This document shows positions 44,672 through 55,300 of a stretch of 64,000 bases of DNA, piece by piece (within the stretch, counting starts at the first letter, position 1; every line of letters begins with the position of its first letter). The stretch covers positions 1 through 64,000 of the forward strand of contig NZ_JACHCM010000009.1 in the NCBI RefSeq assembly GCF_014200755.1, written 5' to 3'. This DNA comes from Rhodanobacter sp. ANJX3 (GTDB lineage: Bacteria > Pseudomonadota > Gammaproteobacteria > Xanthomonadales > Rhodanobacteraceae). The notes beneath the pieces were generated by a model. It was not told the DNA's origin. It saw only the letters and a program-made list of their open reading frames with translations, and made no database searches. The position numbers and the translations under genes were made by a program.

Positions 44672-45726
44672 CAGCGCGTTCTTCAAACCAGCATGGCTTG
44701 CGTGGGCGCAAGCCCAATCACCGGTGTTTGCCAGTTTTCGGGTTTACCCTGATCGAGATGATGATTGCCCTGCTGCTCGGAGCCATCGTCATCGGCGGCG
44801 TGGTCAGCGTTTTTCTGGCGACTCAGCAGACCTATCGCACCAACCAGGCATTGGGCGATGTGCAGGATGGGGCACGTATAGCTTTCGACCTGATGTCGCG
44901 CGATATCCGCGAAGCGGGGCTTACCGGTTGCTACAGCAATTCGGGCAGCGTCGCCAATGTTCTGAATAACAGCCCAAACAATGGCGGCACGGTGTGGTGG
45001 GCCAATTGGAACAACGTCATTCACGGGTATAGCTCGGGCGATCCAGGCCCCGCCTTAACGACGGTAACCCAGACGCCTAACACTGAGTCCATTGAGCTAT
45101 TGGGCGCGTCGGACACCAGTGTCAGCGTGGCGACACATACCCCTTCAACGTCAACATTCACCTTGAACGAGCCGGCCTCCGCACTGACGCTTGCTCAGGG
45201 TGACGTGATTATCGTTTGCGATCCTAACCACGCGGTAATTACCCAGATTAGCAACGCCCCCGCGGGTAATCCGCTCTCTTTCAAAACCGCCACGGGTGGA
45301 ACAACGCCGGGCAACTGCTCCGCAGGGCTGGCCTTTCCCACGGTATGCACCGCGGCCGGCACCAGCTACACCTATGCTGCGAATTCGCCGGTTGCAAAAT
45401 TGTCCGCCGCCAACTGGTTTATCGGCAACAGCCCCAACTCCACGGTAGGTACGTCGCTTTATCGCGCTGATCTGGAGAACAACGGGGGGACGCCAACCAT
45501 GACGCCCCAGGAAATGGTGCCCAATGTGACGGCCATGACGTTCCGATATCATCAGGCGCCAAATTTAACCTTCGGTACCGCATCGTCAATTAACAACTGG
45601 GCCGCGGTGGACTCCGTGCAGGTAACGCTGACGGTCCAAAGTACAAACCAGCGCGCCAGCACGACGCAGACGGCTATTTCGCGAACGTTCACTGCCACAA
45701 GCACCTTGCGCAACCGGGTGAACTGA
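44668..45726 (+). CDS. pilW: type IV pilus minor pilin PilW
   Basis: A 352-residue prepilin starting on the pilV stop codon (ATGA at 44668). The leader of 25 residues ends in FG, followed by FTLIEMMIALLLGAIVIGG with Glu at +5. Like other PilW proteins it has a large beta-rich head (over 300 residues) with Cys pairs and Thr/Ser-rich loops. In Pseudomonas, PilW and PilX link PilY1 to the pilus tip. The order here agrees with that set. Confidence 0.92.
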   Translation: MTARSSNQHGLRGRKPNHRCLPVFGFTLIEMMIALLLGAIVIGGVVSVFLATQQTYRTNQALGDVQDGARIAFDLMSRDIREAGLTGCYSNSGSVANVLNNSPNNGGTVWWANWNNVIHGYSSGDPGPALTTVTQTPNTESIELLGASDTSVSVATHTPSTSTFTLNEPASALTLAQGDVIIVCDPNHAVITQISNAPAGNPLSFKTATGGTTPGNCSAGLAFPTVCTAAGTSYTYAANSPVAKLSAANWFIGNSPNSTVGTSLYRADLENNGGTPTMTPQEMVPNVTAMTFRYHQAPNLTFGTASSINNWAAVDSVQVTLTVQSTNQRASTTQTAISRTFTATSTLRNRVN

Positions 45727-45727
45727 C

Positions 45728-46411
45728 ATGACCCCACCGATCCACTCAAACGGTTCCGTCGCTCCACGGCCTGTCGCTGCTTTTGCGCTGTTGGCCGATG
45801 CGAATGGCGCCTCGTCTTGCCGGAAGAATGCGGCCGAACGACGTCCTTACATACACCGCTCCAAACAAAGCGGCGTGGCTTTGGTCGTGGCCTTGATTCT
45901 GCTTATCGTCATTACCCTGGTGGGTCTTGCGGCAGTGCGCGGCACCATCATGCAACAAAAAATGACCTCCAACTTTTACGACAGGCAGCTCGCTTTCCAG
46001 GCTGCCGAGGCCGGGCTTCGCGAGGCGGAGGCCGTTGTGCAGTCAACCACGCCACCAGGCGTCGGCAGCACGATTCGCGACTGCTCGTCCACTGCTGTCC
46101 CGGTGAATAAATGCCTTGCCAACCCGTTTACCGATACCAGCACGACAGTGGCAGGCTTTATACAGCAAGTGCCCAGCGCCTATTTCAACCCCGGCACGGC
46201 GGCCGCCGGCGCGCCGCAATACATCATCGAGTATCTGGGAATTTTCACCATTCCAGCGCCAAAGGTGAAACAGCTTTCCGGAGTAACGGGTTATGGCGCT
46301 AATCCGCAGACGTCTGCCTATTTTTATCGACTGACCGCGCTCAGTGGTCCGGCAACCGTGCAGGATCGGGCGTCGGTGACACTGCAGTCCATTTTCAAGG
46401 TCAATCATTAG
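45728..46411 (+). CDS. pilX: type IV pilus assembly protein PilX
   Basis: A 227-residue protein with the PilX N-terminal pattern QSG then VALVVALILLIVITLVGLAA, lacking the +5 Glu as is usual for PilX/GspK-like pilins, followed by QQKMTSNFYDRQLAFQAAEAG. It starts one base after the pilW stop. The leader of about 50 residues before the processing site is long. It is thought to form part of the priming complex at the pilus tip. A 174-base gap separates it from pilY1. Confidence 0.9.
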   Translation: MTPPIHSNGSVAPRPVAAFALLADANGASSCRKNAAERRPYIHRSKQSGVALVVALILLIVITLVGLAAVRGTIMQQKMTSNFYDRQLAFQAAEAGLREAEAVVQSTTPPGVGSTIRDCSSTAVPVNKCLANPFTDTSTTVAGFIQQVPSAYFNPGTAAAGAPQYIIEYLGIFTIPAPKVKQLSGVTGYGANPQTSAYFYRLTALSGPATVQDRASVTLQSIFKVNH

Positions 46412-46585
46412 GCGCTGTCGGCGCAGGTTTTACCGCTGGCCGTTTTTCCGGTCAAACGTCGCACAGGTTGAAGTTCAAACACCTTGTTTTATTTAAGGCA
46501 CATTATCTCTGGTACGTGATGAGCACCGCTTTATTCACGTGATCGGACGCCGGTTGGTCGCATCCAACAGTCATGGGGAAGCTTC

Positions 46586-49500
46586 ATGTCATTCAAATAT
46601 CTGAGATTGATGGCGATAGCGGCGGCCATGCTCTTTGCCGGCTCCGCCAGTGCCGTGACGTATACCGACAATTTCTCCGGCAACGCCAGCACGCTGTCCT
46701 GGAATGCGCTTAACTACGCTTGCCTCACGGCGGGTACCGGGGCTAGTGGAACGGCCGGCGTCATTCCCGCCTGTTCACCCGCGTTTGATGCGAATGGGTC
46801 GGGTGCGCTTCGGCTGACGCCAGCGGCAGGCAACCAAGCTGGCGCGATCCTGTCGAATTTCGCTCCTTTTCCTCTAACCCAAGGCCTGCAGGTAACGTTT
46901 ACCACCTATACCTACGGTGGCAACTCGGGAGGCACAGCAGGTAACGGTGCTGACGGCATCACTTTCTTTCTCACGGACGGAACGCAGGCGGTACCCACCG
47001 TCGCAGGTGGCCTCGGCGGTAGTCTTGGCTATAGCTGCTCTAATACCAATAGCCAATATGAGGGCTTGGCTAATGCTTACTTAGGTCTTGGCATTGACGA
47101 GTACGGCAATTTCCTAAATAACGCAGATAACACTAACACAGGTATTGAGAATACTAATTATTCGGGTATTACTACCAACGGCACCAATACGTATACAAAT
47201 GGGCAGGACCAATATCAGCCAGAGAGAATTGGCTTGCGCGGCGCGGGTAATTTGACTTGGACTTGGTTGAAGGCCCAAAACCCCACTTATTATTCCGGAA
47301 ACGTAGATATCACGAAAACCAAGGCGGCATGTAGCTCAGGGCAATATGTTTCAGGAACGATTACAACCACCACGGGCTTTGGAAGGAACCAAGTAACGAC
47401 TACCACCAATACGTATGCCAACATTCCATATAACTACAACGCCATTGCCGGCGGCTACGCCGTGCTCCCGAACAACACAAAGATCGCCAACGAGTCGGCG
47501 ACGACACGGGCCCAGGCAACCCCCATCACGTACAAGCTGCAAATTTCGGCGGGCGGCTTACTGAACTTTGCCTATAGCTATAACAACGGCGTTTTCCAGC
47601 CGGTGCTGGTCAACAACTCCATCACAAGCACCAATGGTCCTTTACCTGCCTCTTTGCGATTCGGCTTTTCGTCAGGCACCGGCGGCAGTTGGAATATTCA
47701 CGAAATAACCTGCTTCCAGGCATCACCGCTTCAATCCAATACAAGTGCTGGCGCCAATACGGTGCAGTCCGGGCAGTACAACGCGGGGGCTGCGGTTTAT
47801 CTGGCGACGTACACCTCAGACAACTGGTGGGGCTCAGTGACCTCCAATTCAGTATTGGCTGCATCCGACGGTTCGCTGAGCGTATCCTCGACAGCCAACT
47901 GGGACGCCAATTGCGATATCACCGGCGGTGCCTGTCCTTCGTTGGGGCCAGATTCTTCGGGCAATACGAAGACCGTCACCGCGCAGTCTTCGCGCAACCT
48001 CGTGACCTGGAACGGCTCTACCGGCGTCGCCTTTCAATGGGGCAACCTTACTACTACTCAAGCGACGAACTTGAACGGCACCGACGGCGCAGGGTCCACT
48101 CGCGTCAGCTGGCTGCGTGGCGATCGCTCGACAGAACAGCTTTACAGTCCTGTACCCGGTTCGCTGCGAGCAAGAACCCAGGTACTTGGAGATATCATCG
48201 ATTCAAGCCCTACCTTCGTCGCCGCACCGGCAGCTAATAATTATCCGGATGCTTTCACGGACAGCCTAGTCGGAAGCTCCGCAGTGAGGCCTGAAAATGC
48301 TTCCGGCGCCCAGACGTACAGCGCCTTCGTCACTGCCAACAGCGGGCGGCAGAACATTGTCTACACGGGAAGCAATGACGGCTTTCTGCACGCGTTCGCT
48401 GCAGGCCCTGCGATCTCGAACACCTACACTGCGTCGACCAACAATGGCTCCGAACTCCTCGGATTCATGCCGGCCGGCCTGCTCGCTAATTCGACCAACA
48501 GCACCAATCTAGTCAACCTCACGAGCCCCAACTACGTTCACAATTACTACGTAGACGCCACGCCGGTAGCCGGTGATCTTTTCTACGGAAGCAAATGGCA
48601 TACCTGGCTGGTCGGCGGCGTGGGGACCGGCGGCTCGGAAATTTATGCGCTTGATATTACCGACCCCACCCAGTTCACCGAGGCCACTGCGTCCAAAGTT
48701 GTCATGGGTGACTGGACCAGCGCCACGGCCGGTTTGTCCAATCTGGGACAGACCGTCGGTACTCCGGTCATTACCCGCCTGCACAACGGCAACTGGGCAA
48801 TCATCTTCGGCAATGGATTGGGAAGCGGAAAAGCGGCCGGTATTTACATCGGTTTGGTCGATTCGACGAGCGGGGCCGTCACGTTTACGTTTTACAGCAC
48901 TGGCGTTGGTTCGGCGTCAAGCGCCAATGGCATCGCCTACGTTGCCACGGCAGATCTCGACGGCGACCAGATTACGGATTACCTCTACGCGGGCGATCAG
49001 CAGGGAAATCTGTGGCGCCTTGACGTGACGTCGAAAACTGCCAGCAACTGGGCGTACTCCAAATTCGGCAATACCGCGATAACGCCGCTTTATGTGGCCA
49101 AGAGCGGCGCAAGCACGCCGCTGCTGCAGCCGATCACTACCGCGCCCGTTGTTGCGTCGGTGACGGTAGGCGGGGGTAATCGCGTCATGGTGATGTTTGG
49201 TACGGGCCAGAAAACGCCGTTCAACAGCACCAGCGGCGACGTGTATGCCACCGGCAGCCAGACGTTCTACGGTATCTGGGACTGGGACATGACTGCCTGG
49301 AACGCGGCTGCCATTGCCAACGCGCAATACGTGAGTTTGGCAGGCCCGCAGACCGTCAGTCGATCGGCGCTTCTGCAGCAGACGCTCGCCTCGACGTCCA
49401 CCGGCTCGGGTACTAACAGCCAGGTGCTGGGCTATCGATATCTGAATGTGGGTACGGTGGTTTGCTGGCAGGGCAGCAGCGCCTGCACGTCCAACAACAA

Positions 49501-49906
49501 CCAATACGGCTGGCTGTTCGATTTGCCGACTACCAACGAGCAGATCATCTACAGCCCGACGATCATCGGTGGGGCGGTGGTGGTCAACACCGCCATCCCG
49601 CCGACAGTTTCAGCTTCCACTTGCAACGCCGGCTTGCAGAGCGGCTGGACCATGGCCTTCGACCCGGCTTCCGGCGGCGGCATTGTGCAGAGCTTCTTCC
49701 CGGGTTCCAATGGCAGCACGGGTACGGTCAATGGTTCGACAGTGGGTGGTATCCAGCTCAACGGTGTGGGTAGTCCGTCATCGATCTCGTATAACGGGCA
49801 GAGTTATCTGGTGAGCCAGACTGTCAACGGTACTGCTGCGGTGAGCAGGTACTATCCGCGCGATGGTGCATCGTCACGCGTGTCCTGGAAGGAAATCAGG
49901 TATTGA
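46586..49906 (+). CDS. pilY1: type IV pilus tip adhesin PilY1 with N-terminal lectin-like domain
   Basis: A 1106-residue exported protein with a 23-residue signal peptide. Residues about 25-385 look like an L-type lectin (DGITFFLTDG, GGSLGY, AYLGLGIDEYGNF), where P. aeruginosa PilY1 has a von Willebrand A domain. The C-terminal part (about 520-950) is the PilY1 beta-propeller, with NIVYTGSNDGFLHAF and the calcium loop D790-x-D-x-D-x-x-x-D798 followed by YAGD. Calcium binding there controls pilus extension and retraction in P. aeruginosa. Part of the lectin region (around 47041-47160) is A+T-rich, unlike its surroundings. PilY1 sits at the pilus tip and mediates surface contact. Confidence 0.9.
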   Translation: MSFKYLRLMAIAAAMLFAGSASAVTYTDNFSGNASTLSWNALNYACLTAGTGASGTAGVIPACSPAFDANGSGALRLTPAAGNQAGAILSNFAPFPLTQGLQVTFTTYTYGGNSGGTAGNGADGITFFLTDGTQAVPTVAGGLGGSLGYSCSNTNSQYEGLANAYLGLGIDEYGNFLNNADNTNTGIENTNYSGITTNGTNTYTNGQDQYQPERIGLRGAGNLTWTWLKAQNPTYYSGNVDITKTKAACSSGQYVSGTITTTTGFGRNQVTTTTNTYANIPYNYNAIAGGYAVLPNNTKIANESATTRAQATPITYKLQISAGGLLNFAYSYNNGVFQPVLVNNSITSTNGPLPASLRFGFSSGTGGSWNIHEITCFQASPLQSNTSAGANTVQSGQYNAGAAVYLATYTSDNWWGSVTSNSVLAASDGSLSVSSTANWDANCDITGGACPSLGPDSSGNTKTVTAQSSRNLVTWNGSTGVAFQWGNLTTTQATNLNGTDGAGSTRVSWLRGDRSTEQLYSPVPGSLRARTQVLGDIIDSSPTFVAAPAANNYPDAFTDSLVGSSAVRPENASGAQTYSAFVTANSGRQNIVYTGSNDGFLHAFAAGPAISNTYTASTNNGSELLGFMPAGLLANSTNSTNLVNLTSPNYVHNYYVDATPVAGDLFYGSKWHTWLVGGVGTGGSEIYALDITDPTQFTEATASKVVMGDWTSATAGLSNLGQTVGTPVITRLHNGNWAIIFGNGLGSGKAAGIYIGLVDSTSGAVTFTFYSTGVGSASSANGIAYVATADLDGDQITDYLYAGDQQGNLWRLDVTSKTASNWAYSKFGNTAITPLYVAKSGASTPLLQPITTAPVVASVTVGGGNRVMVMFGTGQKTPFNSTSGDVYATGSQTFYGIWDWDMTAWNAAAIANAQYVSLAGPQTVSRSALLQQTLASTSTGSGTNSQVLGYRYLNVGTVVCWQGSSACTSNNNQYGWLFDLPTTNEQIIYSPTIIGGAVVVNTAIPPTVSASTCNAGLQSGWTMAFDPASGGGIVQSFFPGSNGSTGTVNGSTVGGIQLNGVGSPSSISYNGQSYLVSQTVNGTAAVSRYYPRDGASSRVSWKEIRY

Positions 49907-50021
49907 TGAAATGGGCAGCTCCCTGTCGCTTTTGTCGGGGAGTTTGGAACGCCGGAAGCGGCTCGAATATGCAACCGGCACGAATTTGTGTCAGCGGCAA
50001 AACGATGGAGCGATACATCCG

Positions 50022-50504
50022 ATGAAAATGTCTTCAGACAGCAAAGCACCGCCAATCGCCGGTGCCGCCGGCTTCACGCTGGTGGAGCTGATGATTGTGG
50101 TTGCGATCGTGGCGATTCTTTCGGCGATTGCCTACCCGTCCTACGTCTCCTACATCACAAAATCGCGCCGCGTGGCAGCCGAGGGTTGCCTGTCGCAGTA
50201 CGCCAATTACATGGAGCGGTTTTATACGTCAGGCCTTAATTACAGAACAGATGGTACGGGGGCCGCGAATCCATTTTTGACGGCAGGCAGCACTCTTAAT
50301 TTTGATTGCGCGTCAACGCAGCAAACTGGCTCTTATTATTCTTATACATTGGCTTCGGCAACCTCTTCAGCATACTCGGTGCAGGCCGCGCCAATCAGCG
50401 TGCAGGCCACTCGCGATGCCAAGTGTGGGACCTTGTCGCTGAATCAGGCGGGCAATCGCAATGCCTCTGGAACGGGCGGCGTTTCGCAGTGCTGGGCCAA
50501 CTGA
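50022..50504 (+). CDS. pilE: type IV pilus minor pilin PilE
   Basis: A 160-residue prepilin. The leader of 17 residues ends AAG, followed by FTLVELMIVVAIVAILSAIAYPSY with Glu at +5. A C-terminal disulfide loop is likely between the two Cys in RDAKCGTLS and VSQCWAN. The sequence is close to major pilins, but the position after pilY1 is that of the minor pilin PilE. ATG 50022 is chosen because it gives a standard leader; longer frames from 49863 overlap pilY1. Last gene of the operon, converging on recD. Confidence 0.88.
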   Translation: MKMSSDSKAPPIAGAAGFTLVELMIVVAIVAILSAIAYPSYVSYITKSRRVAAEGCLSQYANYMERFYTSGLNYRTDGTGAANPFLTAGSTLNFDCASTQQTGSYYSYTLASATSSAYSVQAAPISVQATRDAKCGTLSLNQAGNRNASGTGGVSQCWAN

Positions 50505-50535
50505 TCGACGCATTTCAAAAGTGATATCGCTCGCG

Positions 50536-52386
50536 CTAAGAGAGCCGTTGTGCGAGCTTCTCCGGTAAACCGCCGAACCGGCGCACAGGACGCGCTAGTG
50601 ATGCAATCAGCGTCGCATCGGTGGCCCAGATTTCAGCGTGGCTGCGCGCGCGGGAGATGGCGGTGTAGACGAGTTCGCGGGTGAGGATACGGTTGGTGTC
50701 GTCCGGTGGGAGTACGACGGCGACGCTGCGGTATTCGGAGCCCTGGCTGCGGTGGATGGTGATGGCCCAGGCGCTGTCGTGGGCGGGCAGGGCGCGGGGC
50801 GAGAAGCTGCGCAGGCCGCTATTGCCGTCGCGGTCGCTGAGTTCGAACCACACGCGCAGTCCGTCCGCACCGGCGAGTGCGATGCCCACATCGCCGTTGA
50901 ACAGGCCTCGCGCGTAATCGTTGCGGGTAATTATGACGGGGCGGCCGTGATACCAGGCGTGGGTCACGTCGAGATCGAAGCGTGCGCCGAGTCGACGCGT
51001 CATCAGGGCATTGATGCCTTGCGCGCCGAATGCGCCGTCGCGCAGTGCGCAGAGGATTTGCAGTTGATGCAGGCCTTGCAGCGCCGTTTCTGGCGTGGCA
51101 TTTTCGCCGAGTAGCATTTGCAACATATCGGCATGGCGCGCGATCCACGCATCCACGCTTGCGCGCAAGGTGTCGATACTATCGCAGCGACGCAGATGCA
51201 GATCGCCGTCGCTGCGCTGTGTCAGCAGGTTGTCCAGCCATGCCGGGTCGGGCGCCGTGCGCAGTGACTCGACGCCGCGCTGCAGCCCACTGCCGGCGCG
51301 CCACGTATGGGTAAGCGTCACGACATGCCCGGCAAGCGCTGCGTCGCTGCCCGTGGTTTCCGGTGCCGTGGTTAGCAGCGGCCCAAGCAGGTGATGCATG
51401 GCCGACGGAAACCGGTTGATCGGCGCGCTGGCGACGATATCGGCCAGCACCGAACCGGCATCGACCGAGGCGAGCTGATTCGGATCACCGAGCAGGATAA
51501 GCACGGCCTCGGGACGCAGCGCCTCCAGCAGCTGGCGCATCATGGCCAGATCCACCATCGACGCTTCGTCGACCACGACGATATCTTCGGCGAGCGGATG
51601 CTGGCGATCGCGGCTGAAGCTATTGTCCATCGGCCGATAGCCGAGCAGGCGGTGCAGGGTGCGCGCGTCGGCTTGCGCAATGGCTTGCAGAAGTTCGCGG
51701 AACGCGTGGTGTTCGGCAGGGTGCCACGCCGTCTGCAGATCCGCTTTGCTCTTGGCGACCGCCTGCGCCAGGCGCTGCGCAGCCTTGCCTGTTGGCGCGG
51801 CCAGCGCGATCGATGGATGGGCGGGCAGCCCGGCTGCATTGGCATGGCGAAGCAGCATCAGCAGCATGTGCATTACCGTCGTCGTCTTGCCCGTGCCCGG
51901 TCCGCCGGTGAGCACGAAGAAGCGCGTTCCGACCACGGCGGCTACGGCGGCGCGCTGCCAGTCGTCAGTGCCTGACGCAGCGCCGGCAAATAGCGTGGTC
52001 ACATCGGTCGCCAAGGTTTCGGCGGGGATCGGCAGGGTGCGGCCGTAGCATCGTTGCCGAATCGCCGCAGCCAGCTTAGATTCGTGCTGCCAGTTGCGCC
52101 AGAGATAGAAGCGGTTTTGCGCATCGAGGACGAACGGCGTAAATCGCTGGCCGTCGCCGACCCATGGCTGATCGCGCAGTGCGCTCAGCGCATCGGCATC
52201 GAACCAGACATCGGTCACGGGGTCGACCAGCCACGCGCACGAGTGACCCTGACCTTCGGCGGTGCTCGCAGCGCGCACCGCGCTCGCCAGCAAGGCGGAA
52301 CCCGTGCGAGCCAGCACCCACTGCGCCAAGGTCTGGTCGATAACGCGCTCTTCCGTTGCACCGGTATCCGTCGCGTAAGCGTTCAT
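50536..52386 (-). CDS. recD: exodeoxyribonuclease V alpha subunit (RecD)
   Basis: A 616-residue SF1B helicase, the fast 5'-3' motor of RecBCD. Walker A is LTGGPGTGKTTT, with DEASMVD (motif II) and the C-terminal ITIHRSQGSEY and VYTAISRAR motifs. ATG 52386 overlaps the recB stop by four bases; the longer frame to 52833 runs antisense-like inside recB and is rejected. Last gene of recC-recB-recD, converging with pilE over a 31-base gap without a clear terminator. Confidence 0.94.
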   Translation of the reverse strand: MNAYATDTGATEERVIDQTLAQWVLARTGSALLASAVRAASTAEGQGHSCAWLVDPVTDVWFDADALSALRDQPWVGDGQRFTPFVLDAQNRFYLWRNWQHESKLAAAIRQRCYGRTLPIPAETLATDVTTLFAGAASGTDDWQRAAVAAVVGTRFFVLTGGPGTGKTTTVMHMLLMLLRHANAAGLPAHPSIALAAPTGKAAQRLAQAVAKSKADLQTAWHPAEHHAFRELLQAIAQADARTLHRLLGYRPMDNSFSRDRQHPLAEDIVVVDEASMVDLAMMRQLLEALRPEAVLILLGDPNQLASVDAGSVLADIVASAPINRFPSAMHHLLGPLLTTAPETTGSDAALAGHVVTLTHTWRAGSGLQRGVESLRTAPDPAWLDNLLTQRSDGDLHLRRCDSIDTLRASVDAWIARHADMLQMLLGENATPETALQGLHQLQILCALRDGAFGAQGINALMTRRLGARFDLDVTHAWYHGRPVIITRNDYARGLFNGDVGIALAGADGLRVWFELSDRDGNSGLRSFSPRALPAHDSAWAITIHRSQGSEYRSVAVVLPPDDTNRILTRELVYTAISRARSHAEIWATDATLIASLARPVRRFGGLPEKLAQRLS

Positions 52387-55300
52387 GCGGCAATCCCTTG
52401 TTCGTCGGCGGACTTGGTGCCGGCAAAGGCATCGTCCAATGCCTCGATCAACGTCGGCGGCCAACGGTGACGCCACACGCCGAGACCGGGCTTTTCGGCA
52501 GGCTCCAGGCCGATGGCGCGCACAAACAGATACCAGCTTTCGCCCAGATGCCGTTCGGCCGTATAGCCATCCATGCGTTGCCGGAGATAGCGGTGCAGGG
52601 CGACCGTGTAGAGCAAGGCCTGCAGCGGGTAATGGTGTTCGGCCATGGCGGCATCCAGCGAGGCACCGGTGTAATCGTGCTGGCGTGCGCCTAGCCAGTT
52701 GGTTTTGTAATCGAGCACGTGGAAGCGGCCGTCCCACTGCACGATAAGATCGGCGAAGCCGGTCAGCATGCCGTTGAGCGTGGTGGCATCGAGGCTGGCC
52801 GGTACGACATCGGGCTGGCCATGCGCGATGCAAAGCTGTCTCAGCTTTACGACCGCCACACGTCGCACCGGAAACTGGAACTCGAATTCGACGATGCGCT
52901 GGTCTGCCGCGATATCGCCGAGCCGCAGCCCATCGCCGAGATCGCTCTGGCGCACGCGATCGACCATGCGGCCCACGCGCTCCAGCGCCTCATCGGATGA
53001 CAGGCCGTCGGCCTTGATCGCCTGCGCGGTGAGCTGAGTACTCAGCAGCGGTCGCTGTTCCGGCCATACCGGACCGGGGCGGGCCAGCTCGAGCACCTGA
53101 TGCACAGCATCGCCGAAGCGCGGCCCGCGCAGCGGGTACAGCGCCAGCAGGCGCGCGTCATCGGTCATCTCGATCAGCGGGAGTTCTTCCGCGTCGACGA
53201 TATTCGCACCGGCCTCATCGGCCGCGCCGCTGTCGTCGATGGCGACGGCCGCCGCCGCGTAGCGGGTCAGGCCGCTGAAGCTGTGCAGCCACTGGAAGGC
53301 ACGCAGGCGCGGCAGCGGCGCCTGCGTGGCGCGCGTGGCATTCGATTCGACGGGCTTTTGATAGCGCCGAGGTACGTCGTTGAACGGAGGCATCAGCGCG
53401 ATGCCGGAAAGCCTGTCGGCCATCGCCTGCAGCGACGCCTCGCCTTCGTCGAGTCCGAGTCGATGCCGGGCCTGCGCCATCAGCGGGTCGATGGCAGCGA
53501 CCTGCCACGCCAACGGATCCGGACTTGGCCATCGACCGCGATCGACCCAATACACGTGCACGGCGTGGATGGCGCGGGTCAGCGCCACGTAGAGCAGGCG
53601 CAGGCGCTCCTGCAGATCCTCGCGAAAATGCAGGCCCAGGCGATCGATGAAGTCGGGCGAACCCAGATCGATGCAGCGCGCACCCGCGTCATCGTGATAG
53701 CGCAGGACGCCCGGCGCGCGTGCGCCGCTGCGATCGCCGACGCGCCAGATCAGCGGCAGGAAGACGATGGGAAACTCCAGCCCCTTGCTGGCGTGGATGG
53801 TCAGCAGCTGCACGCGCCGGGCATCGCTTTCGATGCGCAGCTGGCGCTCGTCGGCAGCCTCGGCATCGCCGTCGCTGCCTTCCTGGCGCATCTCCACCAA
53901 CCACGCGTAGAGGCCGTCCAGGCCCTGCAATGCGCTCTCTTCCGCCGCCAGCAGTTCGCCCAGATGACGCAGGTCGGTGACGACGCGCTCGCCCTCGGGC
54001 AAGGCCAGCAGCGCGGTGCCGCGTTCGGCCAGCAACGCCTCGATCAGCGCCAGCACGCCGCGGGTACGTACGAGCGCGCGCCAGGATTCGAAGCGCTCGA
54101 GCTCGCCTTCAAACGCCTGTGCCTCGATCTGCCATGTGTTGAACTGTTCCAGCGTGGCGCCCAGCAAGCGGGTTGCCAGTGCGCCGCGCATCGCCGTATC
54201 GTCGTCGGCGTGCAGTACGGCATAGAGGATGAGCTCGAGATCGCGCGCGACATCGCCCGCAAAAATATTGCCTCGACCGCTGCCCACGCAGGGTACGCCG
54301 CGTGCGACCAGCCGCGCACGCAGCGCCACGATCTGTGTGTTGGTCGACAGCAGTACGGCGATATCGCCCGGCGTCACGCGTCTGCCGTCGATCTGCTGCT
54401 GCGGATCGTTGAGAAGCTCGACGATGCGATTGGCGCAGTCGTCCAGCGCCAGCGGTTCGAGTGCGGTGACGCTGCTCAGCGGCTGACCTTTGCTGTCGAC
54501 GGCTTCGCCGCGGAAGTCGTGGATCGTCAGCGGTCGCGCGATCGGAGCGCCGTTCATCGTATACGGTTTTTCGTCGGTCCTGCCGGCGGCGGACACCGGT
54601 TGATAGTGAATCTCCCGATGATCGAAACCGCCGTCGGTGTGGCCGTACAGCGAGTTCATCGCCTCTACCAGGGCGCGGCTGGAGCGATAGTTGGTCGCCA
54701 GCGAAAAGCGATGGTTCGCCCGTGTGCTGGCGCGCAGATAGGCAGCAATATCGCCACCGCGAAAACTGTAGATCGCCTGCTTGGGATCGCCAATCATCAC
54801 CAGCGTGCCGCGTTCGCGATAGATGCGGTCGAAGATCGCGAACTGGCGTTGATCCGTATCCTGAAATTCGTCGATCAAGGCGACGGGAAAGGCTTCGAAC
54901 AGGCGGTCGGCAAGGCTATGGTCCGCCGGCTCGGCGCACAGGCGCCGATAGACCGCATCGATCAGCATCGAGAAGGTCAGCACGTGCCGCTGCTGCGCGC
55001 GACGCGGCAGTTCATCGCGGCAGGCCAGCGCGGCGTCCGCCAACACGGCGCCGCGGGTGAAGATCGTGAGTAGGGGCATCAGCGTGCGCAGGGTCTGCAG
55101 CTGGCGGATCAGTGGATGGGCGTTGAGTGTGCCGCTGGTGTCGGAGGCCTCCTGCTCCAGCACGTTCTCCGGATCGAACTTGTCGTCGAGTTCTTTTTTC
55201 AGTGCCTCTTCCAGCACGACGCCGGTTTCGTCGCGCAGTGCGAAGGCAAGGCGTTCGAGTCGCTTGGCCAGTGCTGTTCTACGTGAGCCGTAAAGCTTTT

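Noticed and set aside
52387..52833. Upstream extension of recD
   Set aside because: It would lie within recB; the ATGA junction at 52383-52386 gives a normal RecD start.
53100..55073. 657-codon plus-strand frame across recB
   Set aside because: Opposite to RecB helicase motifs; composition rich in Arg, Ala and Gln as in other shadows.
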